Part shown: positions 16,724 to 25,053 of the stretch, one piece after another
How the letters are laid out: the number at the start of each line of letters is the position of its first letter
Numbering within the stretch: the first letter of the stretch is position 1
Assembly: GCF_035621495.1 (NCBI RefSeq)
Contig: NZ_CP141821.1
Coordinates: 186,001 to 250,000, forward strand
Direction of reading: 5' to 3'
Length of the DNA: 64,000 nt
From: Thermococcus sp. SY098
GTDB taxonomy: Archaea > Methanobacteriota_B > Thermococci > Thermococcales > Thermococcaceae
Notes under the pieces: model-generated
Seen by the model: only the letters and a program-made list of their open reading frames with translations
Databases searched by the model: none
Told to the model about the DNA's origin: nothing
Made by a program: the position numbers and the translations under genes

Positions 16724-18413
16724 ATGCCCGCCACACCCTCTCAAAAATCTTCTTTTCTTTTCCTCTCTTGGTGCGGTAAAGCTTTTCAACAATCAGCTCT
16801 GGGGTGCTTTTACCCAAAACCCCAAACTTTGGCTGTCTGTCAACAATTAGGTTGAGATTTTCATCCAAGCCTTGAGCTTCGATTCCATCAACTCTCGCAA
16901 ATGGCAGCTCCTTCTTTAAATCCTCGCCCAAATGTGACACAATGATGACGTAGAATCCTTTTTCATAAGCAATCTTCAAGAGCTCCGCTATTATCTTGAC
17001 AGCAGCTCCGGGTTCGGTTATTGCTTCAAACTCATCAATTAAAATTAACTTTCTTCCATCGCTTGTCAGTGCTCTCACAAAGCTCTTTAAAGCTGTTTCA
17101 AAAGCTCCAGCACCGTAAATGGATCGCTTTCGCTTAAAGAAGAAAAGCTCGTCTAAAACCTCGACCCAAGCTTTCTCGGCATTAACTGGAAAGCCCATAT
17201 GAGTTAAGATAACTATTTGAGAGATAAGCTCAAGCAGTGAAGTTTTTCCACCACTGTTTGCACCTGTCAAAATAACGACCCTCTCACCGTTTACACCATT
17301 AAACTCTATTGGAGCCTTTCCAACAACATAACTAACCGGCTGAGGATTCTTAATGAACAGATGCCTCCCATTTATGAAAGCGATTCCTCCTTCAATTAGC
17401 TCTGAGAATGTAAATCCTTCTGTAAATTCTTTTACAGCCCTTAAAAACTCCAGCTCATAGGCTCTGTTTATCTCTTCTTTAAGCTTTGGTATGAGGTGCT
17501 TTATTTCATCAAGAATTTCACGACTCTTTAAATACAACTCAACTTTGAGTTCCCTTTCCAGTTCTCGATGCAAAGCCTCAATGCTCTCTGGAGGGACTTC
17601 TATGGGATAGAGGTTTTCTCGTGAAAACAGTTCAACAGTGAAGTTTAGCTTTTCACTAAGCCTTTTCTCCGCTTCATTTATTTCTTCAAGAATCTCACTC
17701 TCAATTTCGCTGAAGTGCTTAAATATTGCATCATAGTTCCCTTCTCTGAGCTCTTTTAGAAATTCTAATAGCTCCTTGCCAGTCAAAGTTAGGCTGAATT
17801 TCTCAAGCTTTTCTGCTATCTTTTCGTTTAATCTTCTCTCTTCTTTTGCTATCAGTTCGTCAAGATTTTCAATTAGTTCTCTTCGCTTCATTATTTCCTC
17901 TAACTCTCCCAACTTTTTCAAAATTGATTCAGCAACACTCTTTTCTCCAAGAAGGTTAGCAATTTGTGCTAAAGCTTTCAATGTCTCTCTATTCTCCCAA
18001 AGAGGCATGATATAGAGCTCAGGAGCAATTTCACTTATGCTAGGTTCGACGTCAATTCCAATTCCCACGGTGCTTAGGATTAAATCATATCCTTCCAAAG
18101 GCTCTGTTGAGACTTCACACACTCCCAAAGCTTGGGCTTTTTCTAATTCACTTTCGTCAACGACCAAAAGCCTATCGTGCAGAAAATCCTTTTTAAAACG
18201 AATTGGCCTGATTTTTACCAATACCCCTTTCAGTTCTGGTACAATTCTTGAAAAGTTTTCTTTAAAATACTCCTGCCTCCTCAGAATTTCGTCCTTATCA
18301 TTTGTTGGTTCAAATTTATCAAGATAAGCTAAGCTCTCCTTAAGTTGAATCTTTTTCTTTATTTCTTCACGGATGCTTTTGTAGATTGCTCTCGCTTCGC
18401 TGTTGAGCTTCAT
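16716..18413 (-). CDS. MutS-family ATPase without mismatch-recognition domain
   Basis: A 565-residue protein with a MutS-type ATPase at the C-terminal half: Walker A TGANSGGKTS (near residue 388), Walker B LILIDEFEA (near 454) and a following SHLGEDL switch region. The N-terminal half is long charged helices resembling the MutS core/lever, with no mismatch-binding domain I and no Smr nuclease domain. It belongs to the archaeal MutS-related group near MutS2/MutS5; its role in DNA repair or recombination is not established. The ATG at 18413 has no ribosome binding site but a TATA-like TTCATAAAC about 26 bases before it, so a leaderless mRNA is likely. Confidence 0.8.
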   Translation of the reverse strand: MKLNSEARAIYKSIREEIKKKIQLKESLAYLDKFEPTNDKDEILRRQEYFKENFSRIVPELKGVLVKIRPIRFKKDFLHDRLLVVDESELEKAQALGVCEVSTEPLEGYDLILSTVGIGIDVEPSISEIAPELYIMPLWENRETLKALAQIANLLGEKSVAESILKKLGELEEIMKRRELIENLDELIAKEERRLNEKIAEKLEKFSLTLTGKELLEFLKELREGNYDAIFKHFSEIESEILEEINEAEKRLSEKLNFTVELFSRENLYPIEVPPESIEALHRELERELKVELYLKSREILDEIKHLIPKLKEEINRAYELEFLRAVKEFTEGFTFSELIEGGIAFINGRHLFIKNPQPVSYVVGKAPIEFNGVNGERVVILTGANSGGKTSLLELISQIVILTHMGFPVNAEKAWVEVLDELFFFKRKRSIYGAGAFETALKSFVRALTSDGRKLILIDEFEAITEPGAAVKIIAELLKIAYEKGFYVIIVSHLGEDLKKELPFARVDGIEAQGLDENLNLIVDRQPKFGVLGKSTPELIVEKLYRTKRGKEKKIFERVWRAFT

Positions 18414-18499
18414 CTCTTGATGCTTATCGCAAAAGTTTATGAAGATTTTCCCCCGAAATACAACATAAAGTTTAAAATTTTTAATGTGTATTGGTTGTC

Positions 18500-19027
18500 A
18501 TGCTGTTTAGGAAACTCATTAGCCCAAGATATCACCTGAGAATTTGGAAGCTGAAATTTGAGAAAGAGAAAATTAAAGGGGGGTTAAGGCTGAGAAGCAT
18601 TAAGTTCATTGAATTTCACGATAATTCTTACGATGCAGAGCTTAAAATCGACTCCCTTCTTGCCTCTGTGGTTAATGAGAAGTATGTTTACTTGATGAAG
18701 TTTGACAGTGGAGATTTGCTTGTAATCAGCGAAAAGCCCTTAACCAAAGAGGGAATTCTAAAGCAAGACGCTTACTTGGTTCGTGATGAAGCCACACTAA
18801 AAAAGCTCCTTTTAAGTCAGCGATCTAAGAAATCACGAATACTTGTGGAATTCCAGCCATTTATTGTCTGGTTTCCAGTAGCTGTGATTCTGATGTATCT
18901 GTCAAAAAGAATATCTATTCTGGGATTCCTCTTAGCATTCGGTGGGTATTTTGTTATAAAGGAACTCCTCAGGATTTTGGAATACTACATCTTGGGATAC
19001 TGCAGAGATAGGGAAAAGGAGAATTAA
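18500..19027 (+). CDS. Hypothetical protein with two C-terminal membrane segments
   Basis: A 175-residue protein that I do not recognise. Residues 1-110 are soluble and basic at the N-terminus ([20 protein letters not shown]). Two hydrophobic stretches follow (about 117-134 and 140-158), separated by the short SKRIS turn, so it is probably a membrane hairpin with most of the protein in the cytoplasm. The ATG at 18500 is preferred over the TTG at 18491. The stop TAA shares TTAA with the stop of moaC on the other strand. No functional clue is given by its neighbours. Confidence 0.65.
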   Translation: MLFRKLISPRYHLRIWKLKFEKEKIKGGLRLRSIKFIEFHDNSYDAELKIDSLLASVVNEKYVYLMKFDSGDLLVISEKPLTKEGILKQDAYLVRDEATLKKLLLSQRSKKSRILVEFQPFIVWFPVAVILMYLSKRISILGFLLAFGGYFVIKELLRILEYYILGYCRDREKEN

Positions 19028-19494
19028 GGATGGTTTCCTTTGATCTTCTCGACAACTCTAATGTCATAAATCCTCGTAACCGGATACTGTCCCTTCTCGT
19101 CTTTTTCCACGGCTTTCACCATGTCCCAGATTGTAAGTAAAGCGACACTAACCCCTGTTAAAGCTTCCATCTCAACCCCTGTCTTGTAGTATGCCCTTAC
19201 TTCACAAGTCGCCTCAATGTAATCTTCTCCAAACTTAAAGCTTATGTCAACACCAGTTAGCGGAATAGGATGGCAAAGGGGTATTATCTCCCAAGTTCTT
19301 TTTACTGCCAAAATTCCAGCTATCTGTGCAGCTGCAAGTACATTTCCTTTTTTAGTTTTACCCTCTTGGATAAGCTTTATTGTCTCCGGTTTGAGCCTTA
19401 TTTTCCCTTTGGCAGTTGCCTTTCTTAACACAACGTCTTTATGGCCAACTTCCACCATTTTAACGCCTTTTTCATCCACATGAGTGAGCTTCAT
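19024..19494 (-). CDS. moaC: Cyclic pyranopterin monophosphate synthase MoaC
   Basis: A 156-residue MoaC, the second enzyme of molybdopterin/tungstopterin synthesis, which acts on the MoaA product to form cyclic pyranopterin monophosphate. Diagnostic segments are [15 protein letters not shown] and [15 protein letters not shown]. Thermococcales need this cofactor for tungsten aldehyde:ferredoxin oxidoreductases. It is not clustered with other moa genes here. The ATG lies 86 bases from the divergent YbjQ-type gene; a TATA box for that gene, and probably one for moaC, lie between them. Full length for the family. Confidence 0.96.
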   Translation of the reverse strand: MKLTHVDEKGVKMVEVGHKDVVLRKATAKGKIRLKPETIKLIQEGKTKKGNVLAAAQIAGILAVKRTWEIIPLCHPIPLTGVDISFKFGEDYIEATCEVRAYYKTGVEMEALTGVSVALLTIWDMVKAVEKDEKGQYPVTRIYDIRVVEKIKGNHP

Positions 19495-19580
19495 GCAACC
19501 ACCACTTTTTCTACAATGGAAAAGTATTTAAGCTTTGAATTCTTACAATACATCGAAGTCCGAGGTATGGGGGTGATAAT

Positions 19581-19910
19581 ATGGATGAGTTCATTGTCGC
19601 AACCACCGAGCATGTCCCTGGTTACAAAGTCGTCAAGGTTCTTGGCATTGCGCGAGGGGCGACCGTTAGGGCTAAGCACATTGGAAAAGACATCCTTGCT
19701 GGGCTTAGAAATATAGTTGGTGGTGAGGTTAAAGAATACACTGAAATGCTTGCAGAGGCGAGGGAAGTGGCCATTCAAAGGATGATCGAGCATGCGAAGA
19801 GCATGGGAGCAAATGCCGTCATTGGCGTTCGCTTCATGACCTCAAGCATTGCCGCTGGAGCCGCTGAGATTTTTGCATATGGTACAGCAGTTATTCTTGA
19901 GAAAGAGTAA
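19581..19910 (+). CDS. YbjQ-family (UPF0145) protein
   Basis: A 109-residue YbjQ/DUF74 protein, a small alpha/beta fold that forms pentamers and is annotated as heavy-metal-binding. Visible family segments are TTEHVPGYKVVKVLGIARG, the AREVAIQRMIEHAKSMGANAVIGVRF core and the EIFAYGTAV end. The start follows GGGGGTGATAAT, and a TATA box (AGTATTTAAG, near 19525) precedes it. It is separated from the next operon by 117 bases. The function of the family is unproven. Confidence 0.9.
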   Translation: MDEFIVATTEHVPGYKVVKVLGIARGATVRAKHIGKDILAGLRNIVGGEVKEYTEMLAEAREVAIQRMIEHAKSMGANAVIGVRFMTSSIAAGAAEIFAYGTAVILEKE

Positions 19911-19999
19911 CTTACCAGCTTTTCTTGTTAATATTTTTTGTTATTCCAATTAAACTTATATCCATAGTAAGCCTTATAAACAAGCACAGCATAAAGGGA

Positions 20000-20017
20000 T
20001 GTAAAGCTTACTTTACA
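20000..20017 (+). promoter_or_regulatory. Perfect inverted repeat (operator candidate) before the ABC export operon
   Basis: TGTAAAG-CTTA-CTTTACA, with seven-base arms and no mismatch, lies ten bases before the first ATG of the operon and overlaps the expected transcription start. The TATA box CCTTATAAAC is near 19972-19981. A bound dimer there would block initiation. Confidence 0.65.
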
Positions 20018-20027
20018 GGTGGTGACA

Positions 20028-20951
20028 ATGAACCCAATTTTGAATGTTGCAGCTAAGGATATCCAAGAGAGCATTAGAAGTAAGAGACTTGTAATAACTC
20101 TTGCATTCTTTGTTTTGGCTGGTGTGGGCATGGCTTATTGGATAAAAAACTTAATGATGAACCTTTCAGTTGGCGGAGGTGGGTTGGCTGATGAACAGCT
20201 TTTAAGTAATGCGGTTAGAGGAAATCTTCTTTCAAGTGCCAAGAATTTTCTTGCGATACTCTCTATGCTGATAGGTGCTGATGCGATAAACAGAGAAATC
20301 GAAAGCGGAACAATAAAAGCGACACTTGGACATCCTATTTACAGAGACCAGTTCCTCCTTGGGAAACTCCTTGGAAGGGCAGTTACGGTTATGTTTGGCT
20401 TTGCAATTTTTGCTGTGGTGAGCACAGCATCGATGCTCATAATAGGCATTCCTACAAGTTCCGGTGTTCTGTTCACGTTCATAAAGCCGTTACCGTTTTT
20501 TATTATATTTTCCCTCGTCTATCTTTCCCTTGGGATGCTCATTTCAACAGTGATAAAGAAGCCCTCAACGGCAATTATCATTGCCGTTATATTTCCGGTG
20601 TTCCTTGAGATAGTTTATCCAATGCTCGTCTCAATGATCATCGCTTTTAAAACCATTTCTTCAGGGGCTACATCACCTGAAGCAATTCAGGAGATGGTTA
20701 GAAAAGTGTACACTTTCCTCATGATACAGCCCGGCTTTCATTTAGAAAACATCAACAATGCAATATTCTACGGAATGACTTCCTCTCAAATTGCTTCAGC
20801 CGCAGCGTTTTCAATTTCTTTACAAGCTCAAGCTCCACCATATCTCGAAGCGCTGGGCTTGGCATGGAAAAACATAGTCTTACTTTTTGTTATGATGCTG
20901 ATTCCATTTGCCCTTGCCTACTTGAGATTCATGAAAGCTGATTTGAGGTGA
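20028..20951 (+). CDS. ABC-2 type permease (first copy)
   Basis: A 307-residue permease with six hydrophobic segments (about 22-43, 82-97, 117-140, 150-172, 180-203 and 283-302) and the family pattern GADAINREIESGTIKATLGHPIYRDQFLLGKLL after the second segment. It is paired with the ATPase directly downstream (four-base gap). The ATG follows AGGTGGTGACA. It ends in AYLRFMKADLR, nearly the same as the second permease of the operon (AYVRFMTSDLR), so the two are paralogs and may form a heterodimer. The exported substrate is unknown. Confidence 0.88.
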   Translation: MNPILNVAAKDIQESIRSKRLVITLAFFVLAGVGMAYWIKNLMMNLSVGGGGLADEQLLSNAVRGNLLSSAKNFLAILSMLIGADAINREIESGTIKATLGHPIYRDQFLLGKLLGRAVTVMFGFAIFAVVSTASMLIIGIPTSSGVLFTFIKPLPFFIIFSLVYLSLGMLISTVIKKPSTAIIIAVIFPVFLEIVYPMLVSMIIAFKTISSGATSPEAIQEMVRKVYTFLMIQPGFHLENINNAIFYGMTSSQIASAAAFSISLQAQAPPYLEALGLAWKNIVLLFVMMLIPFALAYLRFMKADLR

Positions 20952-20955
20952 TCCT

Positions 20956-21870
20956 ATGTACGCTATAGAGATTGAAAGCTTGACAAAGATGTATGGAAAC
21001 CTAAAAGCTGTTGATGATCTTACATTAAATGTTGAAAAGGGTATTGTATTTGGATTTCTCGGTCCGAATGGTGCTGGAAAGACAACGACGATACTGAGCA
21101 TGCTCGGTCTTATTATACCCGACAGAGGTAGCATACGAATACTTGGACACGATGTGCTTAAAGAACCAATAAAAGTCAAGAAAAGAATTGGCTTTCTCCC
21201 CGAAAATGCAACGGCTTATGACGAACTAACAGCCTGGAAAAATCTTGAGTTTTTTGCAAACTTTTATGATTTTTCAAAGCAGGAAAAAGAAAAACGTATT
21301 GAAGAGCTTTTGAAGCTTGTTGGACTTTGGGATGTAAAGTATAGAAAAGTTAAGACCTTCTCTAAGGGCATGAAGCAGAGGCTTTTGCTTGCTCAAGCTC
21401 TGATCAACGATCCCGAAGTGCTGATCCTTGATGAACCAACAAGCGGGCTGGATCCTGAGGGGGCTCATTTAGTGAAAAGCATAGTTAAAGAAGAGAGAGA
21501 AAAAGGAAAAACAGTCTTCTTTTCAAGCCATATTCTCAGTGAGGTTGAAGAGCTCAGCGATAAGGTTGGAATAATAGTGAAGGGAAAATTAAGGGCACTG
21601 GGAACTCTTGAGGAAATTAAAAAACAGTTCATGGAGCTTGAAGGGTATGAGATAAAGGTGGAAACCAAACAGGAGATTCCAGAAATAGAGCTACCCGAAA
21701 TTATAAGAATTGAATATCCAACCAGAAATCGGGCAATAATTTTTGCAAAAGCAGATATAAGAGAAGAACTGTCAGAGTTTTTAGCAGACAAAGGCATTAC
21801 AATAGTTAGTCTTGAAATAGAAGAGCCAAGCCTGGAGGATATATTCTTAAAGACAATTTACAAGAGGTGA
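20956..21870 (+). CDS. ABC transporter ATP-binding protein (CcmA type)
   Basis: A 304-residue ATPase with Walker A GPNGAGKTT (near 37-45), the signature FSKGMKQRLLLAQAL, Walker B VLILDEPTSGLDPEG and the H-loop SSHILSEVEEL. A C-terminal extension of about 80 residues (from YEIKVETK) is common in ABC-2 exporters and ends in EPSLEDIFLKTI. It energises the two permeases encoded on each side of it. It lies between the first permease (four bases) and the surface protein (five bases). Confidence 0.93.
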   Translation: MYAIEIESLTKMYGNLKAVDDLTLNVEKGIVFGFLGPNGAGKTTTILSMLGLIIPDRGSIRILGHDVLKEPIKVKKRIGFLPENATAYDELTAWKNLEFFANFYDFSKQEKEKRIEELLKLVGLWDVKYRKVKTFSKGMKQRLLLAQALINDPEVLILDEPTSGLDPEGAHLVKSIVKEEREKGKTVFFSSHILSEVEELSDKVGIIVKGKLRALGTLEEIKKQFMELEGYEIKVETKQEIPEIELPEIIRIEYPTRNRAIIFAKADIREELSEFLADKGITIVSLEIEEPSLEDIFLKTIYKR

Positions 21871-21875
21871 GAAAT

Positions 21876-24098
21876 ATGAAGAAGCTTGTATTAAGTGTGC
21901 TCATGCTCTCTCTTCTCCTGTTGTCCTCAGCACCGATGATAACCACACAGCCTTGGGTTGTGATGTTCCAAGGAAAAATTAAAGTTGGAGAAAGCCTCCA
22001 AGTTGGGGATTATCAAATCAAGCTGACCTTAAGCAAAGACAATCTACCATATATGATCATCTACAAAGGGAACGAGATTAAAGCACTTCAAATGGTCAGA
22101 TTCGGAGATATTATTGAAGTTGGAAACCTTAAGATAATCCCAGGAAGTTTTGACGGAGAGCAACTGTTTCTAATAATTCAGTATCAGCCTCAGCTTTCTC
22201 AAGAGATAACTCCCAAAGTAGGACAGAGCTACACAGTTGACGGCTATACCTTTGAGGTTTTAAACATGACAAACGAGAGCATTATTATTAAAGTTGGTTC
22301 GACAGAGTACATTATTAGAAACGGATCTTACGATGTTTATGATAAACTGGCATTTGAATATATTGACGGAAAGCTCCTGTTATATGTGGCAGATATTGGG
22401 GTTGAAAAGACACCCCAATTGGAATATGAAATTCATTATACTTTCGATGCAATAACTGTCAAGGCTGGTGATTCTGTTGAAATACCAGTTGAGATCATCA
22501 ATAGAGCCAGTGATGACATAACATTGCCGTTGAAAATTATTTCTAAGCCATTGAATTGGGATGTCAAACTGATGGATGCACAAAAAGGCTACGAAGTTAG
22601 TGAGATAACCCTAAAGAGCGGAGAGGCAAGATACTTAAATTTAGCTGTTAGTATTCCAGAAGATGCAAGCGGCACGGGCACAATTAAATTCTCCATAGGT
22701 AAAGAACTTGGTGAGATTAGGATACATGTCCAGCAAAGAGAAGAAATCAGGATACAGCTTTCAATCCTTTCTATAGAAAGTGAAGCTGGAGAAAAAGTTG
22801 CGTTTCCAATTACACTTACCAATTATGGCTCAGATAAAAGGATAAATCTCCAAGTGATCGAAAAGCCAGAAAATTGGGATGTCTACTTCCTACTAAATGG
22901 AGTCAGGATAAGATCTTTTCTTCTGCCCGGTGCAACGTCTCAGAGAGCAACTTCTGAAACAATTTCGCTTGTTGCTGAAATTCCAAGAAATGCTGAGCTT
23001 GGAAACCATCAAATAAAATTTGCAATAAACAACGCAACTTACTCCTTCAACATTTTCATATATAAGACACATAAGGGAGAACCTGCAAAACTTATGGTAA
23101 CGGTAAAAGATGAAGAGGGCAATCCAGTCAGAAAAGCAAGAATTCATGTTGGTAACAGCACTGTCTTTACAGATAGCTATGGGAAAGCTGAGATTGAGCT
23201 TAAAGCTGGCAACTACAAAGTTTTTGTGGAGAAGGAAGGTTACGAAAAAGCTATGGAGGAGGTTACACTTGAAAATGGAGAAGAGAAAAATATTGAGATA
23301 ATTCTCAAAAGACTGCCGTACTATTTCACAGTTGAAGGTGAGGGGGATACAATAACAGTAACAACTGGATCAATAGGAACATACACCCTAACAATAAAAA
23401 ACTTAGGAAAGAATGACGACACATATGCCCTATCCCTCCTTGGACTTCCATCAGAATGGTCGGGTGAATTTTACTATGCCCAGAGTCCAGTAAGGAGTAT
23501 TAAGGTAGAAGCTGAGAGCTCGAGAGATGTCATGCTGAGGATCGTTCCCCCATTTAATGCCCAGCCTGGTGAATACAATCTGACAATTGTTGTTAAGAGC
23601 TCATCGGGATTTGAGAAAAAACTTCCAGTGTTAGTAAAATTAATCGGGGAATATAGATTTGAGATGTACCCAGAGACGCCAATGATAAGTGTCAAAGCCG
23701 GAAAAGAGGGCATTGCATATGTTTCTCTTGAGAATACTGGAACTGCACCAATAACGAACATAAAATTTGAAGTGAGTGCCCCCCAAGGATGGGATGTTAA
23801 AGTTGTTCCCCAGGTTATTCCGGAGCTAAAATCGCCTTATATGGAGAAAGGCAACATCAGGGTTGTAGGTATTAGTTCGGAACGAACTCGGCTTACAATT
23901 ACTGTAAAAGTTCCTGAAACCACCCCAGCAGGCACGTACCAGATAACAGTTACCGGAAAAGGAGACCAAGCACAAGCAAGCACCCAGATTACAGTTAGAG
24001 TGACCCAAAGCTCAAAGTCAGCCTACATTGGAATATTAATACTGGTACTGACATTTGGAGCAGTAATATGGATGATGAGGAGGGTCGGTAGGAGATGA
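21876..24098 (+). CDS. Secreted, membrane-anchored NEW3-domain protein of the ABC operon
   Basis: A 740-residue surface protein. It has a signal peptide (residues 1-24) and a unique N-terminal part. Repeated beta-sandwich NEW3-like domains begin near 195, 300, 490 and 605, each with a KAGDSVEIPV-like start and a W-D/E turn such as LNWDVKL, ENWDVYF and QGWDVKVV. A carboxypeptidase regulatory-like domain sits at about 405-475 (VTVKDEEGNPVRKARI ... KVFVEKEGYEKA), and one membrane segment at the C-terminus (about 713-733) is followed by MRRVGRR. The bulk should face the outside. Its place inside an exporter operon suggests it handles or receives the exported compound; the actual job is unknown. 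ATG chosen after AGAGGTGAGAAAT. Confidence 0.82.
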   Translation: MKKLVLSVLMLSLLLLSSAPMITTQPWVVMFQGKIKVGESLQVGDYQIKLTLSKDNLPYMIIYKGNEIKALQMVRFGDIIEVGNLKIIPGSFDGEQLFLIIQYQPQLSQEITPKVGQSYTVDGYTFEVLNMTNESIIIKVGSTEYIIRNGSYDVYDKLAFEYIDGKLLLYVADIGVEKTPQLEYEIHYTFDAITVKAGDSVEIPVEIINRASDDITLPLKIISKPLNWDVKLMDAQKGYEVSEITLKSGEARYLNLAVSIPEDASGTGTIKFSIGKELGEIRIHVQQREEIRIQLSILSIESEAGEKVAFPITLTNYGSDKRINLQVIEKPENWDVYFLLNGVRIRSFLLPGATSQRATSETISLVAEIPRNAELGNHQIKFAINNATYSFNIFIYKTHKGEPAKLMVTVKDEEGNPVRKARIHVGNSTVFTDSYGKAEIELKAGNYKVFVEKEGYEKAMEEVTLENGEEKNIEIILKRLPYYFTVEGEGDTITVTTGSIGTYTLTIKNLGKNDDTYALSLLGLPSEWSGEFYYAQSPVRSIKVEAESSRDVMLRIVPPFNAQPGEYNLTIVVKSSSGFEKKLPVLVKLIGEYRFEMYPETPMISVKAGKEGIAYVSLENTGTAPITNIKFEVSAPQGWDVKVVPQVIPELKSPYMEKGNIRVVGISSERTRLTITVKVPETTPAGTYQITVTGKGDQAQASTQITVRVTQSSKSAYIGILILVLTFGAVIWMMRRVGRR

Positions 24099-25018
24099 AT
24101 GTCCTAAACATTGCAATGAAGGAGTTCTATACGTCAGTAAAGAGCAAGCGCTTTGTGATAATACTTGCTGTTTATCTTCTTTTTGTTTTTCTCATTGCAT
24201 ACTCCATAAAGGGTCATTTCCTTGAACTAACGAAGCCACAAGTTAGCAGAACAAACCTTGAACCTTTCGGTGCTGAGGGAGATACATACATGACACCTCT
24301 ATCGGCTATGTTGCTTCTAAATTTCACCTTCTTCACTATCTTTGGAGCAGTAATGGGTGCTGCATTGGGTGCTGATGCAATAAACAAGGAGGTTGAAACT
24401 GGAACAATCAAAGTCCTTCTTGGACATCCCGTTTATAGGGATGAAGTCATAAACGGCAAATTTTTTGGGAATACCTTGGTTTTGACGATCACAATACTGA
24501 TGGGATACGTTTTTACTATTGCATTCCTTCTTATGATGGGTATTCCTTTAGATGGTGAATCCTTCTTTAGAGGACTGATTGCTTTTATAATAACCCTCTT
24601 ATACACCCTTGTGTTTCTCAGCATTTCAATTCTATTTTCAACGATTTTCAAAAAATTCGAAACTTCAATGCTCGTATCGGTAGGCACTGCAATCTTTTTA
24701 ACCCTTATCTATGGCATAATCGTTACTCTCATAGCTGGGCACTTAGCTGGTGAAATGCCTCCCTATGGAACGCCTGCATTTGAGATGTGGCGCGAAAACG
24801 TTGAGCTCTGGGAGCAAAGACTGCACTATATAAATCCAACTTATCATTATGCAAAACTCATAATTTTGATTTTCTCTGGAGATAGAATAACCAATGCCTA
24901 TGCTCCGTTAAGTGAAGCGTTTTCATTTGGATTCAATAATTTAGCTATGCTCTTGGTGGCACTTCTGTTGCCATTCGCATTTGCCTACGTAAGATTCATG
25001 ACAAGCGATTTAAGATAA
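24095..25018 (+). CDS. ABC-2 type permease (second copy)
   Basis: A 307-residue permease, paralog of the first in the operon: six hydrophobic segments and the matching motif GADAINKEVETGTIKVLLGHPVYRDEVINGKFF. A longer external loop (about 215-250, EMPPYGTPAFEMWRENVELWEQ) differs from the first copy. It overlaps the stop of the surface protein gene by four bases (ATGA), the last gene of the operon. The gene converges on rtcB with a 35-base gap. Confidence 0.88.
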   Translation: MNVLNIAMKEFYTSVKSKRFVIILAVYLLFVFLIAYSIKGHFLELTKPQVSRTNLEPFGAEGDTYMTPLSAMLLLNFTFFTIFGAVMGAALGADAINKEVETGTIKVLLGHPVYRDEVINGKFFGNTLVLTITILMGYVFTIAFLLMMGIPLDGESFFRGLIAFIITLLYTLVFLSISILFSTIFKKFETSMLVSVGTAIFLTLIYGIIVTLIAGHLAGEMPPYGTPAFEMWRENVELWEQRLHYINPTYHYAKLIILIFSGDRITNAYAPLSEAFSFGFNNLAMLLVALLLPFAFAYVRFMTSDLR

Positions 25019-25053
25019 TCGTTGTTGAAAATTAAAAAGATTCCAGAGGGAGT

